Positions 1 through 9,807 of a stretch of 64,000 nt of DNA are shown here, piece by piece (position 1 is the first letter of the stretch; every line of letters starts with the position of its first letter). The notes beneath the pieces are model-generated. The model made no database searches and was not told the origin of the DNA. It worked only from the letters and a program-made list of their open reading frames with translations. The position numbers were made by a program, and so were the translations under genes. The stretch lies in assembly GCF_019097595.1 (NCBI RefSeq), contig NC_080719.1, positions 16,017,501 to 16,081,500 of the forward strand, given 5' to 3'. The DNA is from Hemibagrus wyckioides. Lineage: Eukaryota > Chordata > Actinopteri > Siluriformes > Bagridae.

Positions 1-1960
1 ACTTCCATTAAAGTGACCCTCAGTGACAGCAGCAGCAGAATGTTTGCAACAAAAGTGAAAAATGCTATACATCCCTGACCTCCGGTTCATGCAAATTTAT
101 TCGAGTAGCACAAGGATGAAAAGCGTGCTGTAGACAATTTGAATCTTCCCCTTATTTTTTGTGACAGTCCAGGAACTCTTGCTCGCATGCTCTTGCAAAA
201 CCTTGGCGTCTTGAATTCCAAATCGTGCCTTAATGCATCAATTCTGACAGCAACAGCGACTCACGACATCAGAATATCAAATACCTGCGTTGAGTCTTGG
301 GACAGAGCTATGTGTTCTCATCTAAGAAGATGCCGCCATATGGCCAAGAAAATGCATGAGTATCGTTGTTCAAACGAAAACAACCCGAGGGCTCCACGTC
401 TGCTGAGAGCGGATTTGCTTGATGTGGCCGCGGGCGGAATTCTTAATGATATAACTTAGCAGGAGGAATCTAGACTGGAGTCATTTGCAATTCACTCACA
501 GGTGAATACAGGGCAGAGTGGAGCTTCAGCTGGCTTGCAGATGTGGAGCTCTCATATAGGAAGACGACGGAGGGGATGGAACTACTGAAGATTCAGAAAT
601 CATTTACCTGATATTCCCTTGTAATAGATGTCTACGAAGGCATGTGCTCATACAGCTCATGTTGAATCGACTAGTAGTAGTAATTGAATGCATATAACTG
701 CCCGAGTGACCTTTTTACGTCCAGTTTCATTAAGAACACCGTAGCCTCAGATTTCTGTTCTTGGCTGACAGTAATGCAACCTGATCTGGCAGCGTGCTGT
801 GTACCTCATCCACCTCAAGGACTGGAATTGGCTGTTGTGCATTCAGAGATGCTTTTCTGCTCACCAGGGTTGTAAAGAGTGCTTATTTGTGTTAGCAGAA
901 CATTTCTCTAAGCTTGAGACATTCTCTTCCTCACGAATGCATCATGTTTATTTTTCCTAAGAGTAGTTTAATAAAAAAATAAATATTAAAAAATATTCAG
1001 ACATTTTTAACATTCATGAAAATATGCTTTCAACAAGGTATAACGGTTAAAAGCACATGCTCCAAAGCTGCACCCTATTCACTTAATAGTGCACCATTTT
1101 GATATTATCTTAATATTCACTGTGCTTGTAAAAGCCTGCAATGTACTGCAACAGCTTCATGACCAAATGATGTATCATAGAGCGCAGAGAATACCCATAA
1201 TGCACTTAGTCAAACTGGAGGGAAAGCAGGTTTTTTACGACCGATTTTAAAATCCCATCATCCAAATATAACTCCTCTAATATTTCTCAGTGTTCTAAAA
1301 CTATGGATAACACCTAATGCCACCGTTGTGATATTTATTATAATAACTAGTGATGGCCTTTCACACGAGTCACACCCATAATGTCATGAAAACCATAAGG
1401 CACAAGACCCTGGACAGTTTTTTGAGGACATCTTCAGGGTAGAGAAGACAATGAGGAAACAAGAAAGCCATGCAAAACTGATTCAAGCCTGTAATCTAAT
1501 GCCATCTTAACCTAGACAAAGGGAGATGCTGGGCCATGCAGAAGCACGTTTCTAAATTTTAAAAAAGACTCGTTTTAGGTGGAACAGAACAGAACATGCA
1601 CTCCCTCTTGTGGGCTTTAAGTGAAGGGCTGGAGCAGACGCATGGGAGGGGCTGGTCATGAAAAGCTGATGGACCATTCCGTCCGTCTGTGACTCAGTAA
1701 CAATCACATCACTAGCTCCTTGGCCTTTCATACACAAGCTCATTATGACGCACACAGTTATTAACTTTCCCCTATGGCATAATCAATGCAACTTTGGTAC
1801 ATTTCTTTGTCTACTTTGCTACGTGGCCAAAAAAAAAAAAAATAGAGATGACTAAAGCCAAGAACAGTTACTACAAATGTCAGGCCGTGCCATTTTGGAA
1901 CATTGTGTGTGTCATTTTCATTTAATGAATGGCTGACACACATACATGCACAGGCACATA
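1..1960. other. No gene recognised (left edge; intergenic or polrmt intron)
   Basis: No exon with family similarity and flanking splice sites was seen on either strand. Positions 300-560 are more GC-rich than their surroundings, and an open frame at 139-459 shows no known motif. The rest is AT-rich. Because polrmt continues leftward from 5643, this stretch may lie in an intron of that gene. Confidence 0.5.
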
Positions 1961-2508
1961 CAGCTCTGGAAAAAAATAAGAGACCACTGCAAAATAATCA
2001 GTTTCTTATGTTTTTTTTCTTATTTCTTATTTTCTTCTTTCTTGTATTGGTGAGATGAACAGTTTTGTTTCATTTTTTGTGAACTGCTGACAATATTTCT
2101 CCTAAATTCAAAATATAGCTATTGTTATTTAGAGCGTATATTTAAAGGAAATGGCAACACATCAAAATAACCCAATATCATGCAGTATCTGCAGAGCTTT
2201 AATAACTCAAATAAAACAAAATGCAAATAATTTGTAAACAAATTGTTTTAATGCTTTGGCTAAATAACATTAAGAAATCAGTATTTGGTGGAATAACTCT
2301 GATTTGCATGCGTTTTGGTTCCATGATCTCCACCAGTTTCTCACATTGCTGTTGGGTAACTTTATACCACTCTTTTCGCAAAAAAGCAGCTCAGCTTTGC
2401 TTTTTGGTTTGTGACCATCCATCTTCCTCTTGATGACATTCCAGAGGTTTTCAATAGGGTTCAAATCTGGAGATTGGGCAGTGGTCTCTTATTTTTTTTC
2501 CAGAGCTG
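1961..2508 (-). mobile_element. Internally deleted Tc1-like transposon with terminal inverted repeats
   Basis: The left end starts CAGCTCTGG and continues into AAGAGACCACTGC. The right end carries the reverse complement and finishes in CCAGAGCTG at 2508, giving terminal repeats of about 30 bp that differ by one A. A TA dinucleotide precedes the left end; the base pair after the right end reads CA rather than TA. Only the 3' part of a Tc1 transposase remains inside. At about 550 bp it is roughly one third of an autonomous element. Confidence 0.85.
2199..2464 (-). pseudogene. Tc1-like transposase C-terminal fragment, frameshifted
   Basis: One minus-strand frame (upstream part) reads NPIENLWNVIKRK, the region around the last catalytic Glu of Tc1/mariner DDE transposases. 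The family signature then continues in a second frame with WYKVTQQQCEKLVE, so there is a frameshift at about 2370-2385. The N-terminal DNA-binding half and the first two catalytic Asp residues are missing. It sits inside the short element 1961-2508 and cannot encode an active enzyme. Confidence 0.85.
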
Positions 2509-2514
2509 CACATA

Positions 2515-3762
2515 CACTATATTGCCAAAAGTATTCGCTCACCTGCCTTGACTCACATATGAACTTAAGTGACATCCCATTCCTAATCCATAGGGTTCAA
2601 TATGACGTCGGTCCACCCTTTGCAGCTATAACAGCTTCAACTCTTCTGGGAAGGCTGTCCACAAGGTTTAGGAGTGTGTTTATGGGAATTTTTGGCCATT
2701 CTTCCAGAGGCGCATTTGTGAGGTCACACACTGATGTTGGACGAGAAGGCCTGGCTCTCAGTCTCCGCTCTAATTCATCCCAAAGGTGTTCTATCGGGTT
2801 GAGGTCAGGACTCTGTGCAGGCCAGTCAAGTTCATCCACACCAGACTCTGTCATCCATGTCTTTATGGACCTTGCTTTGTGCACTGGTGCACAGTCATGT
2901 TGGAAGAGGAAGGGGCCAGCTCCAAACTGTTCCCACAAAGTTGGGAGCATGGAATTGTCCAAAATGTCTTGGTATGCTGAAGCATTCAGAGTTCCTTTCA
3001 CTGGAACTAAGGGGCCAAGCCCAGCTCCTGAAAAACAACCCCACACCATAATCCCCCCTCCACCAAACTTTACACTTGGCACAATGCAGTCAGACAAGTA
3101 CCGTTCTCCTGGCAACCGCCAAACCCAGACTCGTCCATCAGATTGCCAGATGGAGAAGCGCGATTCGTCACTCCAGAGAACGCGTCTCCACTGCTCTAGA
3201 GTCCAGTGGCGTTGTGCTTTACACCACTGCATCCGACGCTTTGCATTGCACTTGGTGATGTATGGCTTGGATGCAGCTGCTCGGCCATGGAAACCCATTC
3301 TCTCAAGCTCTCTGCGCACTGTTCTTGAGCTAATCTGAAGGCCACATGAAGTTTGGAGGTCTGTAGCGATTGACTCTGCAGAAAGTTGGCGACCTCTTCG
3401 CACTATGCACCTCAGCATCCGCTGACCCCGCTCCGTCAGTTTACGTGGCCTACCACTTCGTGGCTGAGTTGCTGTCGTTCCCAAACACTTCCACGTTCTT
3501 ATAATACAGCTGACAGTTGACTGTGGAATATTTAGGAGCGAGGAAATTTCACGACTGGATTTGTTGCACAGGTGGCATCCTATCACAGTTCCACGCTGGA
3601 ATTCACTGAGCTCCTGAGAGCGACCCATTCTTTCACAAATGTTTGTAAAAACAGTCTGCATGCCTAGGTGCTTGATTTTATACACCTGTGGCCATGGAAG
3701 TGATTGGAACACCTGATTCTGATTATTTGGATGGGTGAGCGAATACTTTTGGCAATATAGTG
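2515..3762 (-). mobile_element. Full-length Tc1-like DNA transposon with intact transposase
   Basis: The element is 1,248 bp. Both ends begin CACTATATTGCCAAAAGTAT and are perfect inverted repeats for about 29 bp (2515-2543 against 3734-3762) before diverging. A TA dinucleotide flanks each end (2513-2514 and 3763-3764), the target duplication expected for Tc1/mariner. It carries one uninterrupted transposase gene on the minus strand. It landed about 6 bp beyond the end of the older deleted Tc1 element and abuts a CA microsatellite on its right. Confidence 0.95.
2597..3628 (-). CDS. Tc1-like DD34E transposase, intact
   Basis: This cut-and-paste transposase recognises the element's inverted repeats and inserts at TA. 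I chose the ATG at 3628 ([13 protein letters not shown]) because it gives 343 residues, the usual Tc1 length; the open frame extends further upstream through the terminal repeat into the CA microsatellite, which is not coding. Visible parts are an N-terminal paired-type helix-turn-helix region (about residues 1-110) with a GRPRKL AT-hook-like motif between its halves, then a DDE domain: first Asp in WSDESRF, second in FQHDCAPVH, and Glu in [13 protein letters not shown]. The last two are 34 residues apart (DD34E). There is no stop or frameshift. Intact copies are uncommon among fish Tc1 elements, so this insertion is probably fairly young. Activity is inferred, not shown. Confidence 0.95.
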   Translation of the reverse strand: MGRSQELSEFQRGTVIGCHLCNKSSREISSLLNIPQSTVSCIIRTWKCLGTTATQPRSGRPRKLTERGQRMLRCIVRRGRQLSAESIATDLQTSCGLQISSRTVRRELERMGFHGRAAASKPYITKCNAKRRMQWCKAQRHWTLEQWRRVLWSDESRFSIWQSDGRVWVWRLPGERYLSDCIVPSVKFGGGGIMVWGCFSGAGLGPLVPVKGTLNASAYQDILDNSMLPTLWEQFGAGPFLFQHDCAPVHKARSIKTWMTESGVDELDWPAQSPDLNPIEHLWDELERRLRARPSRPTSVCDLTNAPLEEWPKIPINTLLNLVDSLPRRVEAVIAAKGGPTSY

Positions 3763-3764
3763 TA

Positions 3765-3790
3765 CATACACACACACACACACACACACA
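3765..3790. repeat. CA microsatellite
   Basis: Uninterrupted CA dinucleotides lie directly beside the right end of the intact Tc1 element. Confidence 0.9.
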
Positions 3791-4047
3791 ACCCCTCTGT
3801 CTGTTGAAGGTGTTGCCTTTGTGTACTGAGAAATCACGAGGCAGGTAGCAGACATGAAAGTCAGTTGAAGAAATCTGTTAAAAATGTTTAAAGAAAAATG
3901 CAAAATGCACAGATGAGTGGAATGGATGACACGGACAGAGAGACTGGGAACTGGGAGGAATACTGAAGTAAAGGCAGCTGAACTGCAGGAGCACAATGTC
4001 ATTACTATTGCCTTACAGAGATCGATCGGCTAAGCAGCACCACCTGC

Positions 4048-4049
4048 CC

Positions 4050-4090
<41 letters not shown>
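4048..4090. repeat. CA-rich microsatellite
   Basis: Imperfect ATACACATACAC units lead into a pure CA tract. Confidence 0.9.
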
Positions 4091-4204
4091 TCCTGTCATT
4101 GGACTGAATGCTTGCAGTCACCTTCGCATCTGCTGGGACAAATGAGGAATGAGAGCTGCTCTATCCATCGAATATCTGTGGGGTTTTTGGTTACAGTGGT
4201 GCAA

Positions 4205-4420
4205 ATCACAACAAACTTTAACTCATTATATTTATTATTCGGTTCATATAGTTATCAGCCTGTTTGTCTGGTCAGATGAATTGAATGAGTTTAATCCAAA
4301 CCTCAATAAATCTAGACAGTCTATAAACAGTGTCACTTTAACCTAATAGATGTTACACCAGTGGAAAGTTCCAGAATAATGGCTCCAATAAATAGCCACA
4401 ATATTATTGTAAACATTTAA
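4205..4420. repeat. Dispersed repeat copy (second copy near 34.17 kb)
   Basis: Blocks such as GAGTTTAATCCAAA, CTAGACAG, GTGTCACTTTAACC and GTGGAAAGTTCCAGA recur in the same order at about 34170-34350 with divergence. No ends, terminal repeats or coding capacity were identified, so the class is unknown. Confidence 0.5.
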
Positions 4421-5156
4421 AAAGTAAGTCTAGTATGTGTATAGATGGATTATGTTCAGTTATGTTCATATGGCTACAAAAAAATATGAGCTGTCCGGCT
4501 TTAGCACATGCTCTTTACACGGCAAAATAAAAAGGAGCTAGGGACGAGATGTTGGGGTGTATCTAGTGGCCTGATAAAGTTCAACAATGTTTAACTTTAT
4601 GCAAATACGGAGCGACCTGGTGTAGCAACTACCAATGGGAGTGAATACAGTAGTGCAGGTGAGCCATGACCATAGAGAACACACACTGCTTCTCTTTCAT
4701 CTCCTATATGATATGATACATCCTGTAGCTACAGCTGTAGCTAGTGGACTTGACATAAACAGCAAAAATTCAACCACCCATGCCTCTGCCTGCAGTGGAG
4801 AGCATAGCATAAAACAAACCACAGACCAGAATGAAAGACATACACACCCTGAGCACACACTCTCCTGATCCATAACAATTGCCATTTCTATTTTTGGGCA
4901 TTGTCAGGGTCTGCTCAAAATCATCTGTCAAACACCTTCATGCCTGGAACAACTCACTGTTCCAGTTTGCAAGAGTGTTAAAAAAAAAATGCTTACACAC
5001 CCATGCAGGGTGGGTTCTCTCAGGAGACAGGAGGATGGATTTTTTTTGTCTACATTATATGGTTTTCTAAACTTGTTGCAAAGATTTGGGAATATGCAAA
5101 GAGAAACACTGACCCCTGGAGGGTATAAGCATCAACACAGAACACTTCATGAAATA
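4421..5156. other. No gene recognised
   Basis: This is AT-rich sequence with no exon, RNA gene or clear repeat boundary that I could support. Short open frames here have no recognisable motif. Confidence 0.5.
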
Positions 5157-5232
5157 TACACTCACAGGCCACTTTATTAGTTCATTTGTGCAGTTATCCA
5201 ATCAGCCAATCATGTAGCAGTAGCACATGATT
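5157..5232. repeat. Truncated end of a dispersed fish repeat
   Basis: It begins TACACTCACAGGCCACTTTA and continues with CAATCAGCCAATCATGTAGC, a signature common in fish genomes as the terminus of an interspersed element. Only this end is present. The family name is not certain. Confidence 0.45.
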
Positions 5233-5642
5233 AGTGAGTAATAGGTTTGTTTGTTGTTTTTGTCTTACTAACCTCCAGAGAAGGAAAAAGAGAGTCTGGT
5301 GAGGCAAGAGCTATAGCAGCAATATACTGTGATGGCAGAAATGAAATTCTTTTAAACCTAACAAGTATGACAGGACATACTGCTATATGAAATACTTCAC
5401 TTTAAGGTAGTAACTACAGGACATGTCAGGTTGTATCACACTATTTTTCTATAACCTCATCAGGATTTATTCCATACCCAAAATGTTACAAATCAAATAA
5501 TCTTTTTCATTCATTTTTTTTCCATGAATATTAAACTAATCACTAATGAGTTTGATCAAGACAAGAACTGCCCTTAATTCAAAAGTCATTAACATCATTC
5601 CTGTTCACCAATGTCATCTAACTCGGGTCTGAGAATGTTTAC

Positions 5643-5776
5643 CTGTTAATGGTGCGTGTAGAGGTTTCAGGATTGCGGCCCATGCACTCCAGAGCTGCGC
5701 AGTATGATGCTATGTTGGGCTTCAGGCCTGCTTCCTCCACCATAACGAATAATCGACCAATGTGATTCACGGATCC
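5643..5776 (-). CDS. polrmt: polrmt coding exon 4
   Basis: The 134-nt exon lies between a TTGTTCTAG acceptor and an ACAG|GTAAAC donor, in phase 0 and out in phase 2. It encodes GSVNHIGRLFVMVEEAGLKP and then NIASYCAALECMGRNPETST, aligning with the human segment around FMVKDAGLTPDLLSYAAALQ. It is the last exon I could recognise before the left edge. Confidence 0.9.
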
Positions 5777-8460
5777 CTAGAACAACCCGCCCAATAAAAT
5801 ATTTAAGCACAAAATATGATTGCAGTAGTCAACTTCTGCACTGTCAGTATAACCAGATGAATATTTCTGTTGATTCAGGATATTCATTATAATAGTACAG
5901 AGCATCTACATATAAGCTCTCACCTTCTTTGCCCACATCCTTATCATGATGTTGTAGGCGGTGATGGACAGTGATTTGCGTCTGCTTAGGTGTCTGTGGT
6001 GGAAAAACAAACAGCGCTGCGCTCGTTCCACGTCCCCTGTAAAAACACACGCCTCAAGGTAGCAGCGCAAGTTTAGCTGCAAGTCACCATAATGGTTCCC
6101 ATCTTTATCTTCCAGAAGTTTCTCTGCATTCGACGGAGCCCAGTCACCGATCGCCTCTTCAAGCTCTTCAACTTCAGCCAGCTCTGCAGCTCTGGAAAGT
6201 TCTTCAGGATCTTCCTTCAGCGAGGCCAAACTTGTACTATGTTTAGACATTTTTAAGTGTTGGACTCGATGTGGACTAGGCTTTGGACTCGTTGTGGACT
6301 CGGGTTTGGGTTGTTTGCTACTTTTGGAAGTAGATATTGTTTTCTTGGACGTTCCAGGACCCATAAGATTCCCTTTACTGATTTTTGATGCTCCGGCTGC
6401 TGCTGTTTTGTCTCCGAGTTTCTGCTGTAGAGACGACTGTTTTTTAGTCTTGTTTGACTTCTCGAGCTTAAGTTTCTCAATCCAGCGGCTCGCATGTGTT
6501 TTGGACGGCAGATTATCTTTAATGGCACCTTTTTTAGTGGACTGAAGAGTTTTAGGAGTTTCTGCCTCTGTCTTTTGAGTCCTCAATGGAGTGCCACCTT
6601 TTTCCCGATGAGACATAAATTCAACCTTCAAATGTTTTACTTGTAGAACATCAGACTGCAACTGTTGCATCCGAGCCTCAAGCACTGCAAATATAAACAA
6701 TCAACACGGTTAATCTAACCCCTCAAACTCGAAACACGTCAATATTTCAATATATGAATACAATATAGGTATATAAGAGTTTTGTTATAAACAATGTTAC
6801 ATGGTTTTATTCTTCTTATTATTATTATCATTATTATTATTTACAGCCCATGGGACAAGCAGCTATCTAGAACTTTGCAGTAATATCATAACTGATAAGT
6901 GAAAAAAAAATCCATTAATTGCTTCTATAATTATGCATTTAAATTAACAGCAAAAAATACATTAGAAGAACCTAAAGGAAGTCTCAGAAGGAAAGGGGAA
7001 CAAGTAAACTCCACAAACAGAGGGTGGAGATGGGAATCAAACACCTAACCTTGGAGGTTCAAGGCTAACGTGATTAACACTAAGGCACGGTGGCAGTGTC
7101 AGTCAAACTGCCTCCACTTGAGAAAGTAAAGGTTTTGTGGCCAGGTTTATTGAAGCAGTGTACCAGGCTCTCCAGCAAATGCTATGGAAAAACTCTCTTC
7201 CTAAATACCTGTAGATAACCCAGTCTTCAAAAACCTGTTTCATCATTTCAAATAGCAATAGCAAATGAGGGTGTTTACAAAAGGTGCATCTTTAGGCTCG
7301 TGTGTGGAAATATATTAGCAAATAAGACCTCGACTTATATATATTAGTATATTAGACTTAATATAATATTTGCTAATATACTAATATATTAGCAAATAAG
7401 ACCTAGCCTGGAACATCCAGGTCAAAACAGTGCAAACTTATGACAGTAAATAAGTCCTAACTGAGCATTTACAATTATAGTAGCAAAAATAGATGACAGA
7501 TCTTCTACCGTCAGAGCTACACTTTCTGATTATTAGGCTAAGAGGGGAGAGAATAATTACCGTCCAACAAATGAGACTGTTCCCACACTCGTCTTTTCCC
7601 ATCTTCCTTCTTTGGAATAGTGGAGTAATGCCTTTGCTGTAGTGTTGTCCATGGGTTATCTGAGAAAACAGACAATTAGGATGAACTAAATGACAGGAAG
7701 GTATATGACCAAAAAAATTGTGACAAGGTATTAGGAGCCAGTAGAAGGGATGTTTCAGCCATAATGTGTTCTGCTGGTGTTTAGAGGTCATCAGAAAACC
7801 TTTAATAAACACCTAAAGGAAACTAATAGAAACTACTGAACCAAATCCAAGACCACTTGAACCTGTATAGCTGTATAAATATATTGGCAGCTGCACCAGT
7901 AAACACTGCTGGATTACACGGAGTGTAAAAATGTAACTACCAAAGGTGCCCTGATACATTTCTCATCACAGATACATAACATATCATAGCTAACGCTATC
8001 ATAGTTGATAAGTCGAAACTCACTCTGGTGAATATAATAAATGGGTCGGTCTAACTGTTAGCCATGTAAATATTAGTTAAATCACGGTTTGTCTACATTT
8101 TCACATACAGCATCCTGTATAGAATGTACATAACACTATTCAGTGGATCGTTTATTGCTTTTATAACGTGACTACAAAGTCACTGGGACTGAAGGACACC
8201 CAGGCTGAGGGTAATAAATTTAAGCTAAGACTGTGTGGATTTCCCACCTGGGAGAACAATATACAGTACCGGAGCACGTGTCATGCGTACAGGTTAATAT
8301 TAATAGTACGTTAATTACCTCTGGTTCCTCTCTCGGAGTTACTCCGGAGTCTGAGGCAGAGTTGGCAATGGTTGACATTTATTGTAGATCGAGCGCTTCT
8401 TTCGACCATTAATCTACTGCTCAAGTGTTTCGGAAAAGCGCACAGTCTTAAAAGTGACAT
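5643..8460 (-). CDS. polrmt: DNA-directed RNA polymerase, mitochondrial (5' part of gene, four exons)
   Basis: This is the single-subunit phage-type polymerase that transcribes mitochondrial DNA and makes replication primers. The model is complement(5643..5776, 5924..6684, 7561..7659, 8319..8460), all GT-AG with matching phases, giving residues 1-378. Residues 1-47 are Arg-rich and suit a mitochondrial presequence. VLEARMQQLQ at 81-90 matches the human VLQARVRQLQ segment. A Lys/Ser-rich linker follows, then residues 289-378 (YLEACVFTGD, YNIMIRMWAKK, FVMVEEAGLKPNIASY, ALECMGR) match the pentatricopeptide-like region of human POLRMT. The family is about 1,200 residues, so the polymerase domain lies off the left edge or in exons I failed to recognise. 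The neighbour upstream is fgf22 in opposite orientation, as in mammals. Confidence 0.93.
5924..6684 (-). CDS. polrmt: polrmt coding exon 3
   Basis: The acceptor is TATATTTGCAG and the donor AAGAAG|GTGAGAG. The exon carries residues 81-334: coiled-coil-like VLEARMQQLQ, a long basic Lys/Ser/Thr-rich low-complexity linker, an acidic AELAEVEELEEAIGDW stretch, and the first part of the pentatricopeptide-like fold (289-334). The linker is poorly conserved in the family. Confidence 0.93.
6962..7096 (-). repeat. tRNA-derived SINE, 5' head fragment
   Basis: Read on the minus strand, it has a diverged A-box/B-box layout (TTAGTGTTAATCACGTTAGCC, then GTGTTTGATTCCCATC) followed by CTCTGTTTGTGGAGTTTAC. 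This is the head of a SINE common in fish. It lies in polrmt intron 2, and the tail is missing. Confidence 0.65.
7561..7659 (-). CDS. polrmt: polrmt coding exon 2
   Basis: The 99-nt exon lies between a TTTTCTCAG acceptor and a GGTAATTATT donor, and enters and leaves in phase 1. It encodes residues 48-80, ending RRVWEQSHLLD; with the next exon this continues into VLEARM, the same order as in human POLRMT. It is too small and internal to stand out as an open frame. Confidence 0.88.
7859..8142. repeat. Direct duplication, copy B' (polrmt intron 1)
   Basis: About 284 bp aligns with 9426-9723 from GAACCTGTATAGCTGTATAA to ATAACACTATTCA with scattered substitutions and small indels. Shared blocks include CCAAAGGTGCCCTGATACAT and AACGCTATCATAGTTGATAA. 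The two copies sit on either side of polrmt exon 1. Confidence 0.85.
8319..8460 (-). CDS. polrmt: polrmt coding exon 1 (mitochondrial presequence)
   Basis: It starts at ATG 8460 (MSLLRLCAFPKHLSSRL) and ends after one base of codon 48 at a GGTAATT donor. Of its 47 complete residues, eight are Arg, with many Ser, Leu and Cys and few acids, as expected for matrix import. A different-frame ATG just upstream hits a stop after six codons. The phase-1 end matches the next exon. Confidence 0.85.
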
Positions 8461-8600
8461 TTCGGCATGTTAAAGAGTTCACAACAGCCGCATTACTCGC
8501 TCAGCAGGCGTCCATTTTGATTCAGACTCGATCAGAAGACTGTCGATGGTCGGCGTTCAGAATAACTAAATGATCACAGAGATATCGAGTTCCAGCCATT
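8461..8600 (-). promoter_or_regulatory. Probable polrmt promoter/5' UTR
   Basis: This CpG-containing stretch lies immediately upstream of the polrmt start codon. On the minus strand it includes CAAAATGGACGCC, close to a YY1 core and typical of housekeeping promoters. There is no TATA box. The start site is inferred only from position. Confidence 0.45.
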
Positions 8601-9324
8601 TTTTTTTTTAATGCTTTGGTTTTTAGCTGCACTTAATATTAAAAGCTAGGGTACTTTCACAATCATTGAAACATTTTTGAGAAAAGAATTGTTTGCATAT
8701 TCTTTTGAATTCTTCGTTTAGGTTTTTTAGAAATAAAACTTGTAGATTACTTGTATACCCCTAGGTGGCAGTCTTCCCTAGTATGCCTTTAGATGTTTGT
8801 CCAGCCTTGGAAGTTCAAAGGCAGCTGGTTGTTTGACATTTATTAAATTTTCCTCAAGTCAAACAAAGAAGCTGTATTACACACATATACAAGCTTATGA
8901 TTATAGTGTAGCAATTACAGTGAACTAGCATCTTATTTTTTGGCCAGTGACCACATTTTAAGGACCCCAAATTTGCATTGCTTCCTAGGCAAGGCATTCC
9001 TATAGAGGCATTTAGTAGAAATTATAGGCCTATAATTTAAAAATAAATAGTAGGTAATGAGCATAGATCAACTGCAAATAAGTGCACAGTCCAAACTATT
9101 CTAGCAAATCAATTTCAAAATACATTAGAATGCCAAAACATTTATCATATATGATGTTTAATTATTTTATATTAAACAGGGGGGGAGCATAGAGGGTTAT
9201 TTTTAATTATACACTCAACAATACTTTTATGAATCACTGACTGTAAGATTTTTGTACATGTTTAAAGAGAGGACTTGTGCATCACACTTCGGTTTATTAA
9301 AGTCAAGAGATGTCCTCTTAACTA

Positions 9325-9425
9325 CATCCAACCTAGATTGCTAGGATTTGACTGATGCACACAAGAGCAATGAACCCTATAAAAAAAGTGGTAGCAATCT
9401 TTTGGATTCTTTATGTTCACCATTT
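9325..9425. repeat. Direct repeat A
   Basis: CATCCAACCTAGATTGCTAG through AAAAGTGGTAGCAATC and TTTATGTTCAC recurs at 9722-9807. Copy A abuts repeat B directly. Confidence 0.8.
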
Positions 9426-9723
9426 GAACCTGTATAGCTGTATAAATATACTGGCAGCTGCATCAATAAACACTGCTCGATTACACTGAGTGTAAAAATT
9501 ACTACCACCAAAGGTGCCCTGATACATTTATCATCACAAATAACTTTTTTCCCCTTAAATTAATAAAAGGAAACATATTATAGCTAACGCTATCATAGTT
9601 GATAAATCAAAACTCACTCTGGTGAATATCATAAATGGGATCTAATTGTTGGCCAGGTTAAATCACGGTTCATCTACTTTTTCACATACAGCGTCCTACA
9701 TAGAGTGTACATAACACTATTCA
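9426..9723. repeat. Direct duplication, copy B
   Basis: This is the second copy of the segment at 7859-8142, with a T-rich insertion of about 30 bp near 9545 and a deletion in the TGTAAATATTAG part. It is flanked on both sides by A-type repeats, giving the order A-B-A'. Confidence 0.85.
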
Positions 9724-9807
9724 TCCAACTTAGATTGCTATGAGTTGATTAATGCACACAAGAGCAACCCTATAAAAAAGTGGTAGCAATCTTTATGTTC
9801 ACATTTT
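9722..9807. repeat. Direct repeat A'
   Basis: This is a copy of 9325-9425 lacking a few bases (AATGA and TTTGGATTC). It begins exactly where copy B ends, as left by a tandem duplication. Confidence 0.8.

Noticed and set aside
139..459. 106-codon plus-strand open frame
   Set aside because: It does not begin at ATG in a good context, shows no domain or splice signals, and does not match polrmt on either strand.
2430..3338. 302-codon plus-strand open frame over the Tc1 element
   Set aside because: It is the antisense of the transposase gene on the minus strand.
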